Shown: positions 63,020 to 64,000 of the stretch, piece by piece | How the letters are laid out: the number at the start of each line of letters is the position of its first letter | Position numbering within the stretch: the stretch's first letter is position 1 | Assembly (NCBI GenBank): GCA_034006985.1 | Contig: JAVERT010000012.1 | Location: 19,141-83,140 of the forward strand | From: Gudongella sp034006985 | GTDB lineage: Bacteria; Bacillota; Clostridia; Tissierellales; Tissierellaceae | DNA: 64,000 nucleotides | Direction: 5' to 3' | Made by a program: the position numbers and the translations under genes | Notes under the pieces: model-generated | What the model saw: the letters and a program-made list of their open reading frames with translations, nothing else | The model's database searches: none | What the model was told of the DNA's origin: nothing

Positions 63020-64000
63020 TTATTCCCATCTTAAATCTTTTCCAAAAAATTTAAGGGGAATAAACTTGTCAAAGATTCTTGAAAATACTCTATCTGTATA
63101 AATCTCAGAAATCTCATTTGGAGTTAAATTTGTTGAGATAATTGTCTTTTTACCCCATAAAAGTCTTGTGTTTACAATGTTAAATATCTCAGCATTTGTA
63201 AAAGTATTTGATACTTCAGTTCCCAAATCGTCTATTATAAGTAAGTCTGCCTTAAAAAGAAGATCATATTCATATTCAGATATTTCAGCTGATCCTTTTC
63301 TGAATCTTCTTTTTTCTAGGATATCAAGTATTGTAAAAGCCGTTTGATAAATTACTATTTTGTTTTTATCAAGTAATGCTTTTGCAATACAATTGCACAT
63401 ATAGGTTTTTCCTAATCCTGTTGTTCCATAAAAAAGTAAATTATGGCCATTTTTTTTATCGAAATCTTGAATAAAATCCTCAGCATATCCAATTATGTCC
63501 GAAATATTTTCTTTTGGCGATTTGTCTTCATCATCAAAAGTTTTATCGCTAAATATATCTAGTTTAAAATTGCTAAAATTTTCTTTCTTTAAAACATTAT
63601 CCAAATTAGACATTTGATAAGCTCTATTTATTAACAATTGTTTCATGCAACTGCATCTTTCGCCTGTTTCAATATAACCTGTATCTTTGCATTTAGAACA
63701 TTCAAAAATAGGCTCTAGATATTCAGCTGATAGGTTGTTTTCAGTTAAAAGATAGGCTTTTTCCATTTTTAAGTTTTCAATTTTTGTCTTAGTTTCAATT
63801 ACAATATCTTCATTTGCATCCGCATTAAATAGCATCTTTCTGGCCATTTCCAAGCCTATTTTTCTAATATTATCATCAATTTCCTCAACTCTTGGAAGTT
63901 CCTTGTAAACCTGTCTTTGTCTTGTTAGTTTGTCTCTTTCACTTTTATCTCTTTTTTTCTCATATATTCTCTCTATCTGAGATATTATTGGATTATTCAT
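63020..64000 (-). CDS. DnaC/DnaI-type ATPase, probable helicase loader
   Basis: A 326-residue AAA+ protein. The N-terminal helical segment carries a Cys cluster (CSKCKDTG, then GERCSC, about residues 100-117) like the zinc-binding part of DnaI. The ATPase core has Walker A YGTTGLGKTYMCN (about 190-202) and Walker B LLIIDDLGTE (about 252-261), ending LKFFGKDLRWE. DnaI/DnaC proteins load the replicative helicase. The ATG is the last codon of the window, so its ribosome site cannot be seen and a longer N-terminus cannot be ruled out, though the length fits the family. Confidence 0.88.
   Translation of the reverse strand: MNNPIISQIERIYEKKRDKSERDKLTRQRQVYKELPRVEEIDDNIRKIGLEMARKMLFNADANEDIVIETKTKIENLKMEKAYLLTENNLSAEYLEPIFECSKCKDTGYIETGERCSCMKQLLINRAYQMSNLDNVLKKENFSNFKLDIFSDKTFDDEDKSPKENISDIIGYAEDFIQDFDKKNGHNLLFYGTTGLGKTYMCNCIAKALLDKNKIVIYQTAFTILDILEKRRFRKGSAEISEYEYDLLFKADLLIIDDLGTEVSNTFTNAEIFNIVNTRLLWGKKTIISTNLTPNEISEIYTDRVFSRIFDKFIPLKFFGKDLRWE

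Overview
The window is AT-rich and its genes are packed into operons with strong Shine-Dalgarno sites. The content points to an anaerobic, amino-acid-fermenting Firmicute of the Clostridia/Tissierellia type. It has an A/V-type rotary ATPase, ferredoxin-linked indolepyruvate oxidoreductase, glutamate formimidoyltransferase beside a Na+/glutamate carrier, a TAXI-type TRAP transporter, S-layer (SLH) proteins and a serS T-box leader. The genus cannot be fixed from the sequence alone. Almost everything is on the minus strand, apart from a plus-strand block at 12.8-18.8 kb.

Layout. (1) 1-6.5 kb: the promoter-proximal part of an A/V-ATPase operon, read right to left: stalk subunit G, an unusual I-G chimera, C, I, K, F, E and the start of A. 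The chimera joins the soluble half of a second subunit I to a second copy of the G stalk subunit. A decayed 3' end of a subunit C gene lies just upstream of it, recording the tandem duplication that made it. (2) 6.7-12.6 kb: iorBA, a DUF1622 membrane protein, a universal stress protein and a large lipoprotein. (3) 12.8-18.8 kb (plus strand): a formamidase-type cyclase, a histidine kinase with a solute-binding sensor, an NtrC-type sigma-54 regulator, then a -24/-12 promoter driving gltS-ftcD. (4) 18.8-49.7 kb: a surface-protein and signalling region. It holds three SLH proteins (one of 2802 aa), a ydjIGH-like SPFH/zinc-ribbon/TPM cluster, several lipoproteins, a WG-repeat protein, a two-kinase plus LuxR-type response regulator system and three small stand-alone receiver-like proteins. 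(5) 49.3-64 kb: a molybdopterin oxidoreductase, a TadA-threonine aldolase fusion, a TAXI-TRAP operon, serS, two CNNM/HlyC-type proteins, murI, a PTS EIIC-like protein and a DnaC/DnaI-type ATPase.

The clearest hidden structure in region 4 is a family of seven near-identical minus-strand promoters. Each has a 17-bp dyad, consensus CTAGCCGNNNCGGCTAG, placed 21-22 nt upstream of an extended -10 (TGA followed by TATWAT-like). These promoters precede the SLH, lipoprotein and receiver-like operons. In three cases the first gene is a small receiver-like protein. The LuxR-type regulator encoded in the middle of the region is the obvious candidate binder.

The same region has a 0.5-kb direct repeat, spaced 6683 bp, that carries a tRNA-Ser gene plus the 3' end of a molybdopterin oxidoreductase. 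One tRNA-Ser copy has anticodon CGA. The other has CUA and would read UAG if it is expressed, though it shows signs of decay. The most unusual items are the I-G chimera, the dyad-promoter regulon, the tRNA-Ser(CUA) and the TadA-aldolase fusion.
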